The notes beneath the pieces were generated by a model. It ran no database searches. It was not told where the DNA came from and was given only the letters and a program-made list of their open reading frames with translations. From Candidatus Woesearchaeota archaeon (GTDB lineage Archaea; Nanoarchaeota; Nanoarchaeia; Woesearchaeales; JAGVZT01), in assembly GCA_017608295.1 (NCBI GenBank), contig JAFCGF010000043.1, forward strand, positions 1 to 17,179: DNA of 17,179 bases, read 5' to 3'. Numbering within the stretch: position 1 is the first letter of the stretch; every line of letters starts with the position of its first letter. Below are positions 1-7,892 of this stretch, piece by piece. A program made the position numbers and the translations under genes.

Positions 1-253
1 TGTAATAGTTCCCGAGTAAGTATGTGTCAAAAACATAGGTGGGATCATACCAGTGGTATGTTAAAATTGCACCTTGATTCCATCCGGGACAACCATCGGG
101 GTGAAGTTCAAACGGGTATCCATCGCAAACTGGGCTTGGAATTACTTGTTGAGCCTTTAAATCATTTATAAAAAGGATCAGCAAAAATGGGAAAAATAAC
201 CTTGATATTTTTACAAACATCCAATAAATAAGTTCCTTGGTTCTTTTTTTCAT
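1..253 (-). CDS. secreted protein, N-terminal part (runs off left edge)
   Basis: The minus strand is open from a start at 251-253 to the window edge, giving about 84 residues. The product begins MKKRTKELIYW and continues into MFVKISRLFFPFLLILFINDLKAQQ-like sequence, a basic N-terminus followed by a hydrophobic segment and a plausible cleavage site near KAQ. It is therefore probably exported. A second in-frame start at 218-220 would give a more conventional signal peptide and has AAGGAA about a dozen bases upstream, so either start is possible. The mature part seen (…VCDGYPFELHPDGCPGWNQG…, …YHWYDPTY…) has two cysteines and aromatic residues like adhesin or PKD-like surface domains of Bacteroidota, but there is too little to name a family. 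It is transcribed divergently from the FISUMP gene at 648. Confidence 0.6.
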   Translation of the reverse strand, partial: MKKRTKELIYWMFVKISRLFFPFLLILFINDLKAQQVIPSPVCDGYPFELHPDGCPGWNQGAILTYHWYDPTYVFDTYLLGNYY

Positions 254-583
254 GATGTTAATTTTTTGAGAATTTGATTTATAGTCATTCTTTATTCATC
301 TATTAACTAGCTTGTGCGTCGTCAAAATAATGTTCACTGGTTTGACTTAATTTCATATGTGCGATTCATTCAAAAGTATAACAATTAATACAAAGTTTTC
401 ATTAATTTGTTTTTTCCTTTACACCTCCGCCCTCAGACGCACGATCTCAAATCAGAGAACCATTATCCCCACATTGGACTTAAGAGACGAAAATCATGGC
501 AAGGGTATTGGAATTTTGCCAACATCTGTCGAAGATGGTAGAGAAGTTCCAGAGTGACAATCCGGGGTATCACATAGTCTATC
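254..583. other. intergenic region between divergent genes
   Basis: This is about 330 bases between the start of the minus-strand secreted protein and the promoter of the FISUMP gene. It is AT-rich from 254 to 420 and more mixed from 420 to 583. Short open frames exist on both strands (357-557 plus, 494-817 minus), but they have no recognisable motif or good start context and I do not regard them as genes. Confidence 0.5.
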
Positions 584-616
584 CTTGATTTCCCACAGAT
601 ATTTTATATATTTACA
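584..616 (+). promoter_or_regulatory. probable promoter of FISUMP gene 1
   Basis: A CTTGATTTC element at 584-592 and a TATATTTACA element at 607-616 sit at the spacing expected for a Bacteroidota housekeeping promoter (TTTG / TAnnTTTG), 31 bases before the ATG at 648. The same 33-base arrangement, with the same ends and spacing, lies upstream of the second FISUMP gene at 15973-16005. This conservation is the main support. The stretch after it, ending AACCATTCATT before the ATG, is also shared. Confidence 0.5.
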
Positions 617-647
617 TGAAATTTCTATTTTCCAAAAACCATTCATT

Positions 648-1484
648 ATGAAAAAGTTTATCGTTTTCTTTATGGTCATTGCCTGGTTTACAAGTCTTGG
701 ACAGGTTGGAATTAACTCTGGAGGCAGTTCTCCAGATGGTTCAGCCATGCTGGATGTGAAATCAACGGAGAAAGGTTTTTTACCCCCACGTGTTGCTGAT
801 ACAAATGCAATTAACACACCGGCAGAAGGTTTACAGGTGTATGACCTGAGTTCCCATTGTATGCGCTACTATAATGGTACCAAATGGTCTGAATGTATGG
901 GTATAAGTTCGTGGCCTTGCGGAGTTCAAATAACAATAAACCATGTGGCCGGAGCTGTAGCCCCGGTTACCAAAACAGTTACTTATGGCACAGTAACAAA
1001 TATACCCGGTGAAACATCTAAATGCTGGATTACCAGCAACCTTGGCGCTGACCAACAGGCTACGGCTGTTAATGATGCTTCCGAAGCCTCGGCAGGCTGG
1101 TACTGGCAGTTTAACCGTAAACAGGGGTACAAGCATGATGGAACAACCGTAACCCCATCATGGACGATAACCTATATTAATGAAAACCTTGATTGGGAGG
1201 CTGCCAACGACCCGTGTACTCTTGAACTTGGCAGTGGTTGGCGTATCCCAACCTATACGGAATGGAATAACGTAGACAATACCGGTGGTTGGACCAACTG
1301 GAACGGCCCATGGAACTCCGGGTTAAAAATGCACGCTGCCGGCTCAACCGGCAACTACTGGAGCAGTACGCAGTGGTCCACCTCCTTTGGAGGCGGCTGG
1401 GACCTGGTCTTCGGCAGTATAGTGTGCTTCACGACCCACCCCGGCAAGGCATCCGGCCTTTCTCTCCGTTGCCTCCGGGACTGA
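648..1484 (+). CDS. secreted FISUMP-domain protein (278 aa)
   Basis: This is a secreted protein with a C-terminal FISUMP domain (Fibrobacter succinogenes major paralogous domain, TIGR02145). Residues 1-19 are a signal peptide (MKKFIVFFMVIAWFTSLGQ). The mature start VGIN..., followed by SAMLDVKST.KGFLPPR, is a stock N-terminal motif of Bacteroidota surface and fibre-like proteins. A spacer carries the first pair of Cys. The FISUMP core covers about residues 95-278: NHVAGAVAPV, CWITSNLGA, GWYWQFNRKQGYKHDGT, GSGWRIPT..EW, LKMHAAG, YWSSTQ and the terminal SLRCLRD. I chose the start at 648 because it gives the signal peptide and matches the start of the paralogue at 16036; the upstream extension to 585 would spoil the signal peptide. 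The last 144 bases are about 62% G+C by hand count, richer than the start of the gene. Ligand and role are unknown; a surface binding or structural role is inferred. Confidence 0.85.
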   Translation: MKKFIVFFMVIAWFTSLGQVGINSGGSSPDGSAMLDVKSTEKGFLPPRVADTNAINTPAEGLQVYDLSSHCMRYYNGTKWSECMGISSWPCGVQITINHVAGAVAPVTKTVTYGTVTNIPGETSKCWITSNLGADQQATAVNDASEASAGWYWQFNRKQGYKHDGTTVTPSWTITYINENLDWEAANDPCTLELGSGWRIPTYTEWNNVDNTGGWTNWNGPWNSGLKMHAAGSTGNYWSSTQWSTSFGGGWDLVFGSIVCFTTHPGKASGLSLRCLRD

Positions 1485-1837
1485 GATGCGCCATGAGCGC
1501 GAAGCAGCGAAGTGCGCACACTCTTCAAAGCTGAGCGCGATAATCCTATCCTATGAAAAAAAATACAAATAAGGAAAAACAGATGAGCCTTAATCAAGAT
1601 TTATATTTAGGGATTATAATGGATATTGACAGGCAATATAGGCTTGGTTATCACACACTAAACCAATAATGAGGAAAAACTTTACCTTGTAATTGTATAC
1701 ACTATGAATATGATGTAAGGGATTGCGGAATCAGGGTTTTGGAAATTTGAATGGCATATTATTGTATTTGTAATAGTAAGGTTTTATATATTCGTTCCTT
1801 CATAAAAAAGAAATTTTCCAAATTAAAAGATCAGTAA
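1485..1837. other. intergenic region with GC-rich repeat and peptidase promoter
   Basis: The first 60 bases after the FISUMP stop are GC-rich and contain a direct repeat of GAGCGCGA (about 1494 and 1532) around the self-complementary GTGCGCAC. They could fold, but have no T-run that would make a simple terminator. The rest (1550-1837) is AT-rich, with no convincing gene and a possible promoter at 1738-1770. Confidence 0.4.
1738..1770 (+). promoter_or_regulatory. possible promoter of C10 protease gene
   Basis: TTTG at 1738-1741 and TGTATTTG at 1763-1770 are 21 bases apart, close to the Bacteroidota TTTG-N19-21-TAnnTTTG pattern (one mismatch in the second box). They lie 67 bases before the ATG. 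This is motif matching only. Confidence 0.35.
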
Positions 1838-4800
1838 ATGAAAAAAATAGTCATTATTATTTTTGGAATATTGATTTATTCAAATATTCTGTTGTCTGAA
1901 GAAGTGTCAGTAGTAACTGCCGAAGAAGTTGCAAAGAATTTTCTTCACTTGCGCCTTCAAATCAAATTCGACACGCTGTTCCTGGTTAAAACGGAAACCA
2001 GGAATAACCAGGCTTTGTGTTATTTTTTTAACTTCCCTGATGATCAGGGGTATATTGTTGTGGCCGCAGAGGATCATGTACATCCTATTCTTGCTTATAA
2101 TCGAAGCCATTCATTTTATCCCGATGATGAGTTCCCTCCACAATATATATCCTGGATGAATAATTATTACGACCAGATCGAATATGTCAAGCAAAACAAC
2201 CTGCCTCCCGATTCGGCCATTGAAAGTGAATGGCAAGCATGCCAGGACAATTCCCTTCCTTTGGGTGATATGATTTTGACCGGGGTGTTGCCTTTACTAT
2301 CAACTACATGGAAGCAGGGATGTTACTATAATGAATTATGTCCAGAGGATTTTACTTTATATTGCGGTCATTGCCTAGTAGGTTGTGTAGCCACAGCGAT
2401 GGCGCAAATAATGAAATATCATAACTGGCCTGATCAGGGTACTGGTGTATATAGTTATAATCACCCAGATTATGGTATCCTGTCAGCCGATTTTGGAGCG
2501 ACTACCTATAATTGGTCCGGAATGCCTAATAGCATAAGTTCATCAAATTTAGATGTTGCAACTATTTCATACCATTGCGGTATTTCTGTTGGAATGGATT
2601 ATGGCCCATCAAGTTCAGGTGCTTCAATGAGTGCAAATGCGTTCAAGAACTATTTTAAGTATGAATCCGTGTGTGATCACAAATATAAAACCCCTTACTC
2701 TCAAACGGATTGGGAAAATATGCTCAAGGCAGATCTGGATAACGGAAGACCCGTTCAGTATAGTGGTTATGGGAGTTATGGCGGCCATGCATTTGTATGT
2801 GATGGTTATGATGGTACAAACTTCTTTCACTTTAACTTTGGCTGGGGTGGATACGGCGATGGTTACTTTTATTTATCGAATATAAATCCGAATGGTATCG
2901 ATTTAAATAATATGCAGGCAGCTATTTTCAATATTACACCTGATATTTGTTACAGTGCAATTCCAATAGGATGGGGAGGATCAGGCAGTACCCAAACATT
3001 TACCGGCGGAGGAACCGGGATTTGGTTCAACTCATCCAATAATCCCTGTGGGAATCCTTCTCCGGGAAATGAGCAAATATACAGTTTTGTTGCTCCTTTC
3101 ACTGGCACATATTCCATTTGGGTTACAGCAGCCAGCGGGTATGTGGATTATATGTGGAAAACCACATCTTGCTCCTCTTCAGATTGGAACTGCATTGACA
3201 GAGTCTCGACAACCGGCCAGATAGGCGCCATGTCATGGACAGCCGGAACAACTTATTATATCTTACTGGACGATGAGGACAACGTTGCAGGAACGCATAC
3301 ATTTTATATAGATCTTGTTTGCCAGGATTGCCCTATCTATAATTATATAATTTCTCCAACGTCGTCCTGGAATACACATTATTCAACTCATAGTCACGAT
3401 GGCTGCAAGATATATCGTATAAATGTAACATCAGGTGTAAAATATACCTTTTCAACAGGTTGTGGATATGGTGCAGCGAGCTATGATACTTATCTGGAAC
3501 TCTATAATTCAACGTGTTCACTAATTGATGAGGACAATGATGGTTGTTTACCCAATTCGTCCATTATTGAATGGACTGCAAATTATTCAGGTTACGCTTA
3601 CCTTAAAGTACGTTCAAATTCACCCTCAAGCAGCGGTTATGTTTACTTGTTGGGCTTCAGAGGATGTACTGTTCCAGCCCAACCCGGCACGATCTCTGGC
3701 AATGACCTGGTTTGTCAGGGATCAACCAATTCATATAGCATTTCACCAGTATCAGGAGCAACTTCCTATACATGGCTCTTGCCATCAGGTTGGAGCGGGA
3801 GTTCAACTTCAAACATAATCACTGTAACTGCCGGCAACAGTGGAGGAACGATTTCAGTGACTGCCAATAATTCATGCGGTTCCAGTATTGTACAGTCCAA
3901 AAGTATTACTGTTAAAACTTCCCCGGTTCAACCCGGCGCTATTTCAGGAATAACCCCGGTTTGTGAGGGTGGAACCTATACATATAGTATTTTACCGGTA
4001 CCGGAAGCTACTGCCTATACCTGGACCCTTCCAATGGGTGACTGGTCGGGAAATTCATCGTCAACCTCAATCACAACCATTGCGGGTTCCTCTGGAGGAA
4101 ATATTGAAGTTACTGCCAATAATTCATGTGGTTCCAGTATTGAACAGACTAAATATGTTGATGTTATTTTTTTATTAGAACAACCTGGTGTTATCTCTGG
4201 TAAATCTCCAGTGTGTGCGGGGATAACCCAAAAGTATAGCATTTCACCGGTACCATGGGCAACCTCCTATACATGGCTCTTGCCATCAGGTTGGAGCGGG
4301 AGTTCAACTTCAAACATCATCGCTGCAACTGTCGGTTCCAGCGGAGGAACCATTTCTGTAACTGCCAATAACTTTTGTTTTACCAGTTCAGCAAGTTCGA
4401 AAAGTATTACCGTTATTGATATTCCGGCTCAACCTGGTACTATCTCAGGAATTAATCCGGCTTGTGAAGGTACAACCAATATATATAGTATTTCACCAGT
4501 ACCAGACGCCACGTCCTATTCATGGAGCTTTCCACCATGCAACTGGAGCGGGAGTTCAACAACAACTTCAATAACAGCCAATGTGGGTTCATGTCCAGGA
4601 TTTATTGCAGTTACAGCTCATAATTCATGTGGTTCCAGTGCGTTTCAGACTAAGGATGTTGATCTAATCTATTTATTAGGGCAAACTGGTCCAATCTCAG
4701 GCAATTCACAAGTTTGTCTGGGTTCAACCAATACGTATAGCATTTCACCAGTATCAGGAGCAACTTCCTATACATGGCTCTTGCCATCAGGTTGGAGCGG

Positions 4801-5728
4801 GAGTTCAACTTCAAACATAATCACTGCAACTGCCGGTTCCAGCGGAGGAACGATTTCAGTGACTGCTTATAATACCTGTTTTTCTAATTCAGCAGTTACA
4901 AAAAGTGTATCCGTCAGTGCTATTCCGGATCAACCCGGCGCCCTTACAGGTCTCACAACAGTAGAAGAGGGTTCAGGTAATCCCTACAGTGTTGCATCTG
5001 TATCCGGAGCAACATCGTATACATGGATCTTACCATCAGGTTGGAGCGGGAGTTCAACTTCAAACATAATCATTACAACTGCCGGTTCCAGCGGAGGATT
5101 AATTTCTGTAACTGCTGACAATATTTGCGGATCAAGTTCACCCTCTATAATAAATGTAAATGTTATTCCTTATCAGTTAGAACTAACCGAGGTAATCATC
5201 GGAAATGGTCAAATTTGGTGTTTTAATAGTACACAAACAATGACAGTTGCCGGCAACGGAACCACTTTCGAAGTCCAGAATGGAGGTAGTGCCACCCTCA
5301 TTGCAGGGCAGAAAATTGATTTTCTTCATGGTACCACCGTGCAACCAGGCGGCTACCTACATGGCTACATCGCACCCACCGGGCCATGGTGCAACCAGGG
5401 CAGCTCGCTTCCACAAGTTAATCCTATTATAGAAAGCAGGGATTCAATTGGGCAGGATATTCCTATAAGCAGATATCAAGACGGGAAATTCTTCAAGATT
5501 TATCCTAATCCGACTACAAGTACCTTTACCTTAGAGTTGTCAGGGATAGATAAAGAACTGTTGGTCCATGTCGAGGTCTATTCCATGCGTGGCGAAACAA
5601 TCCACTCCAAACAGTTCACCGGTGAGAGAATACACGAATTCTCCCTCGCTAACAAACCGGCGGGGATCTATTTCATCAGAGTGATTGCAGGTGAGAGGGT
5701 TGAGACGGGGAAGATTATCAAACATTAG
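1838..5728 (+). CDS. secreted C10-family cysteine protease with PKD-like repeats and T9SS sorting domain (1296 aa)
   Basis: This is a multidomain exported protease of the C10 family (streptopain/SpeB, interpain-like). Residues 1-20 are a signal peptide. Residues about 24-130 form a Spi-type propeptide (…GYIVVAAEDHVHPILAYN…). The peptidase domain (about 135-370) has the catalytic cysteine at C183 in GCVATAMAQIMKYHNWP and the histidine at H317 in GGHAFVCDGY, followed by FHFNFGWGG with the supporting Asn/Trp. Residues about 380-610 hold two beta-sandwich segments resembling pre-peptidase C-terminal domains. Six PKD-like repeats of about 83 residues run from about 612 to 1109. A short linker domain (…VQPGGYLHGYI…) precedes the type IX sorting domain (FKIYPNP…GIYFIRV…KIIKH) at about 1219-1296. 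The product is therefore expected to cross the outer membrane by T9SS and stay on the surface or be released, degrading extracellular protein. The active site looks intact. It is monocistronic. Confidence 0.93.
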   Translation: MKKIVIIIFGILIYSNILLSEEVSVVTAEEVAKNFLHLRLQIKFDTLFLVKTETRNNQALCYFFNFPDDQGYIVVAAEDHVHPILAYNRSHSFYPDDEFPPQYISWMNNYYDQIEYVKQNNLPPDSAIESEWQACQDNSLPLGDMILTGVLPLLSTTWKQGCYYNELCPEDFTLYCGHCLVGCVATAMAQIMKYHNWPDQGTGVYSYNHPDYGILSADFGATTYNWSGMPNSISSSNLDVATISYHCGISVGMDYGPSSSGASMSANAFKNYFKYESVCDHKYKTPYSQTDWENMLKADLDNGRPVQYSGYGSYGGHAFVCDGYDGTNFFHFNFGWGGYGDGYFYLSNINPNGIDLNNMQAAIFNITPDICYSAIPIGWGGSGSTQTFTGGGTGIWFNSSNNPCGNPSPGNEQIYSFVAPFTGTYSIWVTAASGYVDYMWKTTSCSSSDWNCIDRVSTTGQIGAMSWTAGTTYYILLDDEDNVAGTHTFYIDLVCQDCPIYNYIISPTSSWNTHYSTHSHDGCKIYRINVTSGVKYTFSTGCGYGAASYDTYLELYNSTCSLIDEDNDGCLPNSSIIEWTANYSGYAYLKVRSNSPSSSGYVYLLGFRGCTVPAQPGTISGNDLVCQGSTNSYSISPVSGATSYTWLLPSGWSGSSTSNIITVTAGNSGGTISVTANNSCGSSIVQSKSITVKTSPVQPGAISGITPVCEGGTYTYSILPVPEATAYTWTLPMGDWSGNSSSTSITTIAGSSGGNIEVTANNSCGSSIEQTKYVDVIFLLEQPGVISGKSPVCAGITQKYSISPVPWATSYTWLLPSGWSGSSTSNIIAATVGSSGGTISVTANNFCFTSSASSKSITVIDIPAQPGTISGINPACEGTTNIYSISPVPDATSYSWSFPPCNWSGSSTTTSITANVGSCPGFIAVTAHNSCGSSAFQTKDVDLIYLLGQTGPISGNSQVCLGSTNTYSISPVSGATSYTWLLPSGWSGSSTSNIITATAGSSGGTISVTAYNTCFSNSAVTKSVSVSAIPDQPGALTGLTTVEEGSGNPYSVASVSGATSYTWILPSGWSGSSTSNIIITTAGSSGGLISVTADNICGSSSPSIINVNVIPYQLELTEVIIGNGQIWCFNSTQTMTVAGNGTTFEVQNGGSATLIAGQKIDFLHGTTVQPGGYLHGYIAPTGPWCNQGSSLPQVNPIIESRDSIGQDIPISRYQDGKFFKIYPNPTTSTFTLELSGIDKELLVHVEVYSMRGETIHSKQFTGERIHEFSLANKPAGIYFIRVIAGERVETGKIIKH
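3674..5164 (+). repeat. six tandem PKD-like repeats inside the protease gene
   Basis: Six copies of about 250 bases encode repeats starting PxQPGxISG and containing SYTWLLPSGWSGSSTSNII. Copies 1 and 5 are identical over 91 bases (3734-3824 and 4736-4826). Copies 1, 3 and 5 share a 47-base block (3770-3816, 4271-4317, 4772-4818), and copy 6 shares most of it. Copies 2 and 4 are more diverged. Identity of distant rather than adjacent copies points to recent gene conversion or block duplication. Confidence 0.85.
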
Positions 5729-5763
5729 AAGCGTTCTTGGTCCATAAAGGTCTACAATCGTTA

Positions 5764-5789
5764 CGCTGATTCACTGTGAATCGTCAGCG
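5764..5789 (+). terminator. possible hairpin after the protease gene
   Basis: CGCTGATTCA (5764-5773) and TGAATCGTCAGCG (5777-5789) can pair around a 3-base loop with a small bulge, 36 bases after the protease stop. There is no clear T-run after it, so terminator function is uncertain. Confidence 0.35.
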
Positions 5790-5927
5790 AAATGTTTACC
5801 AGATGGTGATTATATAAAAATTGGTGTGTATGTGATAATTAGTATTATTGGAGGAAATGTTTTACGAATAATTACAATGAAGTTATTGACAAGATTTTGA
5901 ACACTTCAGATTCTGCCTTTTAGCCAT

Positions 5928-6347
5928 TCATTTATCCCATTCTTCCGAATCGATTCCTGGTATTTCTTTACATATCTGCTCCAACTCTTTAGTGAAATAT
6001 TCGATCCTTTCAGGTTGAGATAGCTTTACTGCTTCCCGTTCTTCATTTGGGGGGATATCGTTGATGAGGGGGCCATGTGTTAACTCCATCACTTGAAAAT
6101 CGTATTTAGCAATAATCTCAGCAAATTGTCGGGTGTTCAAAGTCTTGCTATTATTTTGTACCCATCCCAAGGCTATTGCAGTAACCCTCCATGTCCCGTT
6201 ACACTTACATTCGACAAATATTATTTTGTCTTTTAGTAATTTGATTTTGTCTTCATGAATCGTGTTAATCACATCGATGTCCTGGTTTAGGATCGCATCT
6301 ATTAGCCTTTCCCGATATTCATTCTTTTGTTTCATTATCTGGATCAT
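5928..6347 (-). CDS. hypothetical protein, distal gene of element operon (139 aa)
   Basis: I do not recognise the family. The product (start MIQIMKQKNEYRERL) is soluble, charged and without a signal peptide or membrane segment. A central stretch (…IIFVECKCNGTWRVTAIALGWVQNN…) suggests a small alpha/beta fold, followed by an acidic helical C-terminus (…EELEQI-like…, ending EEWDK). It begins inside the end of the DUF5681 gene (29-base overlap from 6347, 17 if the second Met at 6335 is used), so the two are probably translationally coupled. It is the last gene before the host-like protease, on the opposite strand. A role with the DUF5681 partner is inferred only from this coupling. Confidence 0.65.
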   Translation of the reverse strand: MIQIMKQKNEYRERLIDAILNQDIDVINTIHEDKIKLLKDKIIFVECKCNGTWRVTAIALGWVQNNSKTLNTRQFAEIIAKYDFQVMELTHGPLINDIPPNEEREAVKLSQPERIEYFTKELEQICKEIPGIDSEEWDK

Positions 6348-6657
6348 TTAGTAATAACATTTTTTCAGCAAGTAAGAATAATTGCTCATCAGAAAGGATT
6401 TCAATTTCTGGTCGGAATTGAGCACGAACGTCAACAACAGATAGCGGAGGTACAACATAGCGGAGGTAGCGTTCAAAGATTGCAAGCCTGTCCCTGGATT
6501 TGAGCGACCGGAAATCTTTTTCAATAAGATCAAGGTTATTTTCTATTAATAGCGTTATCCGATTTCGGATGTCTTCTGTTGCCTTATTCTTTGAACCGGA
6601 TGGACGGCCCGCCGGATTCCCGGACACACCGGGCTGGAATCCTTTTTTCCCTTTCAT
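6319..6657 (-). CDS. DUF5681-type protein (112 aa)
   Basis: The N-terminus MKGKKGFQPGVSGNPAGRP followed by SGSKNKATED is the signature of DUF5681, small basic proteins common in phages and mobile elements and sometimes placed near terminase genes. The remainder is helical (…LLIENNLDLIEKDFRSL…DRLAIFERYLRYVVPP…). I start it at 6657 because the motif starts right there; the longer frame to 6735 would run through the iteron region and give a cysteine-rich, unlikely leader. Its stop overlaps the start of the 139-residue gene. Biochemical function is not established; DNA binding is suggested by the basic Gly/Pro/Arg segment. The iteron cluster at 6705-6828 lies directly upstream and may also act as its promoter/operator. 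Confidence 0.75.
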   Translation of the reverse strand: MKGKKGFQPGVSGNPAGRPSGSKNKATEDIRNRITLLIENNLDLIEKDFRSLKSRDRLAIFERYLRYVVPPLSVVDVRAQFRPEIEILSDEQLFLLAEKMLLLNDPDNETKE

Positions 6658-6704
6658 GATATTGTATGTTAATTGTTGTTTACAAACAAACTCCAATAAA
6701 TATT

Positions 6705-6828
6705 GGTGCAGGTTTTGGTGCAAAAAACAGTGCAATTTGGTGCAGTTTTACTCTCCGGTGCAGTGTGGTGCAAGGTGCAAATGCGTATATATGTATACGC
6801 TTGCACCTGCACTGCACTATGAAGTGCA
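6705..6828. repeat. iteron-like GTGCA cluster with central palindrome (candidate origin/operator)
   Basis: GTGCA occurs in direct orientation at 6706, 6718, 6730, 6740, 6758, 6768, 6775 and 6824, and inverted (TGCAC) at 6802, 6808 and 6813: eleven copies in about 123 bases, most of them as GGTGCA. The first spacings are 12, 12, 10, 18, 10 and 7 bases, roughly one helical turn apart. GCGTATA (6783-6789) and TATACGC (6794-6800) form a palindrome around TATG, flanked by GGTGCAA and TTGCACC, so the whole is an extended inverted repeat. It lies between the RepA-like gene and the DUF5681 gene. Iteron arrays beside a rep gene are typical of replication origins; operator function is the alternative. 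Confidence 0.75.
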
Positions 6829-6839
6829 AAATCGTAGTT

Positions 6840-7892
6840 TTAGAAAGGTGCTTCCTCATCCTGTGAAATGTCTTTTAGTTTATATTGCTCATTCAAATCC
6901 TTTTTGAGAATCCCGGCTTTCAAGGCTCGTGATATATGGCCCTTGGCTGTTCTGTTTGCGCACCCACCGATTTCCATATACTCATTTACCAGTTTTGTAT
7001 ATTGCAGAGTAACCATGCCCGGTAATATATGTTTAAGGTTATCCGTGATTTTATCAAGTATGTTCGATCCATGTTCTGACATAATTGTAAGTTCCGGCAA
7101 TCCATCGGAGTTAATCAGAAATGCAAACGGTTCAAATTCGATATCCCGGCAGTATTCTGGGGTCACAATACTGATTTCGTTGTTTCTTGCGTCTTTCGAA
7201 ACGGATAAAACGGTTTCAGCTTTATTCATCGCTTCAGTTCCAATATGCCCCCTTGCGTTCATGTCGTTTTTATTCTGGTGGAGCACCAACATTATATGAA
7301 TGTGGTATTCATGAGTCCATTTCAGGATCTTGGATATAATCTCCGTTGCTTCTTCTTCGTTGTTTATTCCCATAGTAAGAAGATCCCGTATTCCATCGAT
7401 AATAACGATTCCAGGGCGTTCTGTCGTTTGGATGACATGTTCTATCACTTCAACACGTTCGGCCGGTGTGAGCGGCCTGAGGCCATATGCTATGAAGTTA
7501 TCAGGGTTTGAGTTCCTGGCTTGGGTGCATATCCTTTTAACGGTTCGATGAACGTGGTAACTGGCCTGCTCTGTATCAAATAGAATAGTCCTTCGATCAT
7601 CCGGCATACTTCCGACAAGTCCTGATATGCTACATTCATCTGAGATTGCTGCAGCGGCAAGGGCTGTGATCAGGAATGTTTTTCGGCTTTTAGCTTTACC
7701 CATCAGTAGAGAAAAGTTTCCCAGTGTGCATATCGTTGATGAGCGTTCAGTATCAAACGATAAAATAATTGGTGGAGCCTCAACCTCTTTAGATGGATCT
7801 ATAATGAGGGATTTTGCGAATTTTCCAATATCTCGCTTAGGGATTTGATTTTTGCGGGATTCGAGTTCAACCAGGATATCTTCAAGTTTCAT
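6840..7892 (-). CDS. RepA-like AAA ATPase with C-terminal helix region (350 aa)
   Basis: This is a RecA-fold ATPase of the AAA_25/RepA type common in Bacteroidota plasmids and integrative elements. The Walker A motif is G65-KAKSR-K71-T72 (GKAKSRKT), the variant with Arg in place of the last Gly that is typical of these proteins. The Walker B is GIVIID with D166. LVLHQN around H205 matches the conserved histidine of RepA-family hexameric helicases. The C-terminal 70 residues (…NRTAKGHISRALKAGILKK…) look like a winged-helix DNA-binding part. Likely role: helicase or initiator for replication of the excised element, acting at the adjacent iteron cluster. Start at 7892 overlaps the stop of the preceding gene in TAATG, so translation is coupled. 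All visible motifs are intact. Confidence 0.85.
   Translation of the reverse strand: MKLEDILVELESRKNQIPKRDIGKFAKSLIIDPSKEVEAPPIILSFDTERSSTICTLGNFSLLMGKAKSRKTFLITALAAAAISDECSISGLVGSMPDDRRTILFDTEQASYHVHRTVKRICTQARNSNPDNFIAYGLRPLTPAERVEVIEHVIQTTERPGIVIIDGIRDLLTMGINNEEEATEIISKILKWTHEYHIHIMLVLHQNKNDMNARGHIGTEAMNKAETVLSVSKDARNNEISIVTPEYCRDIEFEPFAFLINSDGLPELTIMSEHGSNILDKITDNLKHILPGMVTLQYTKLVNEYMEIGGCANRTAKGHISRALKAGILKKDLNEQYKLKDISQDEEAPF

Noticed and set aside
357..557. 66-residue open frame (plus)
   Set aside because: No motif and no promoter match; it lies in the upstream region of the FISUMP gene with unlikely protein composition.
3674..5164. CRISPR array
   Set aside because: The repeats are long, in frame and encode PKD-like domains of the protease; there is no short repeat-spacer pattern.
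6658..6735. N-terminal extension of the DUF5681 gene
   Set aside because: The added residues come from the iteron region, and the family motif begins right after the start at 6657.
6705..6828. CRISPR-like or simple-repeat array
   Set aside because: The repeated unit is only 5-6 bases, occurs in both orientations and has irregular spacing, as in an iteron/operator region.
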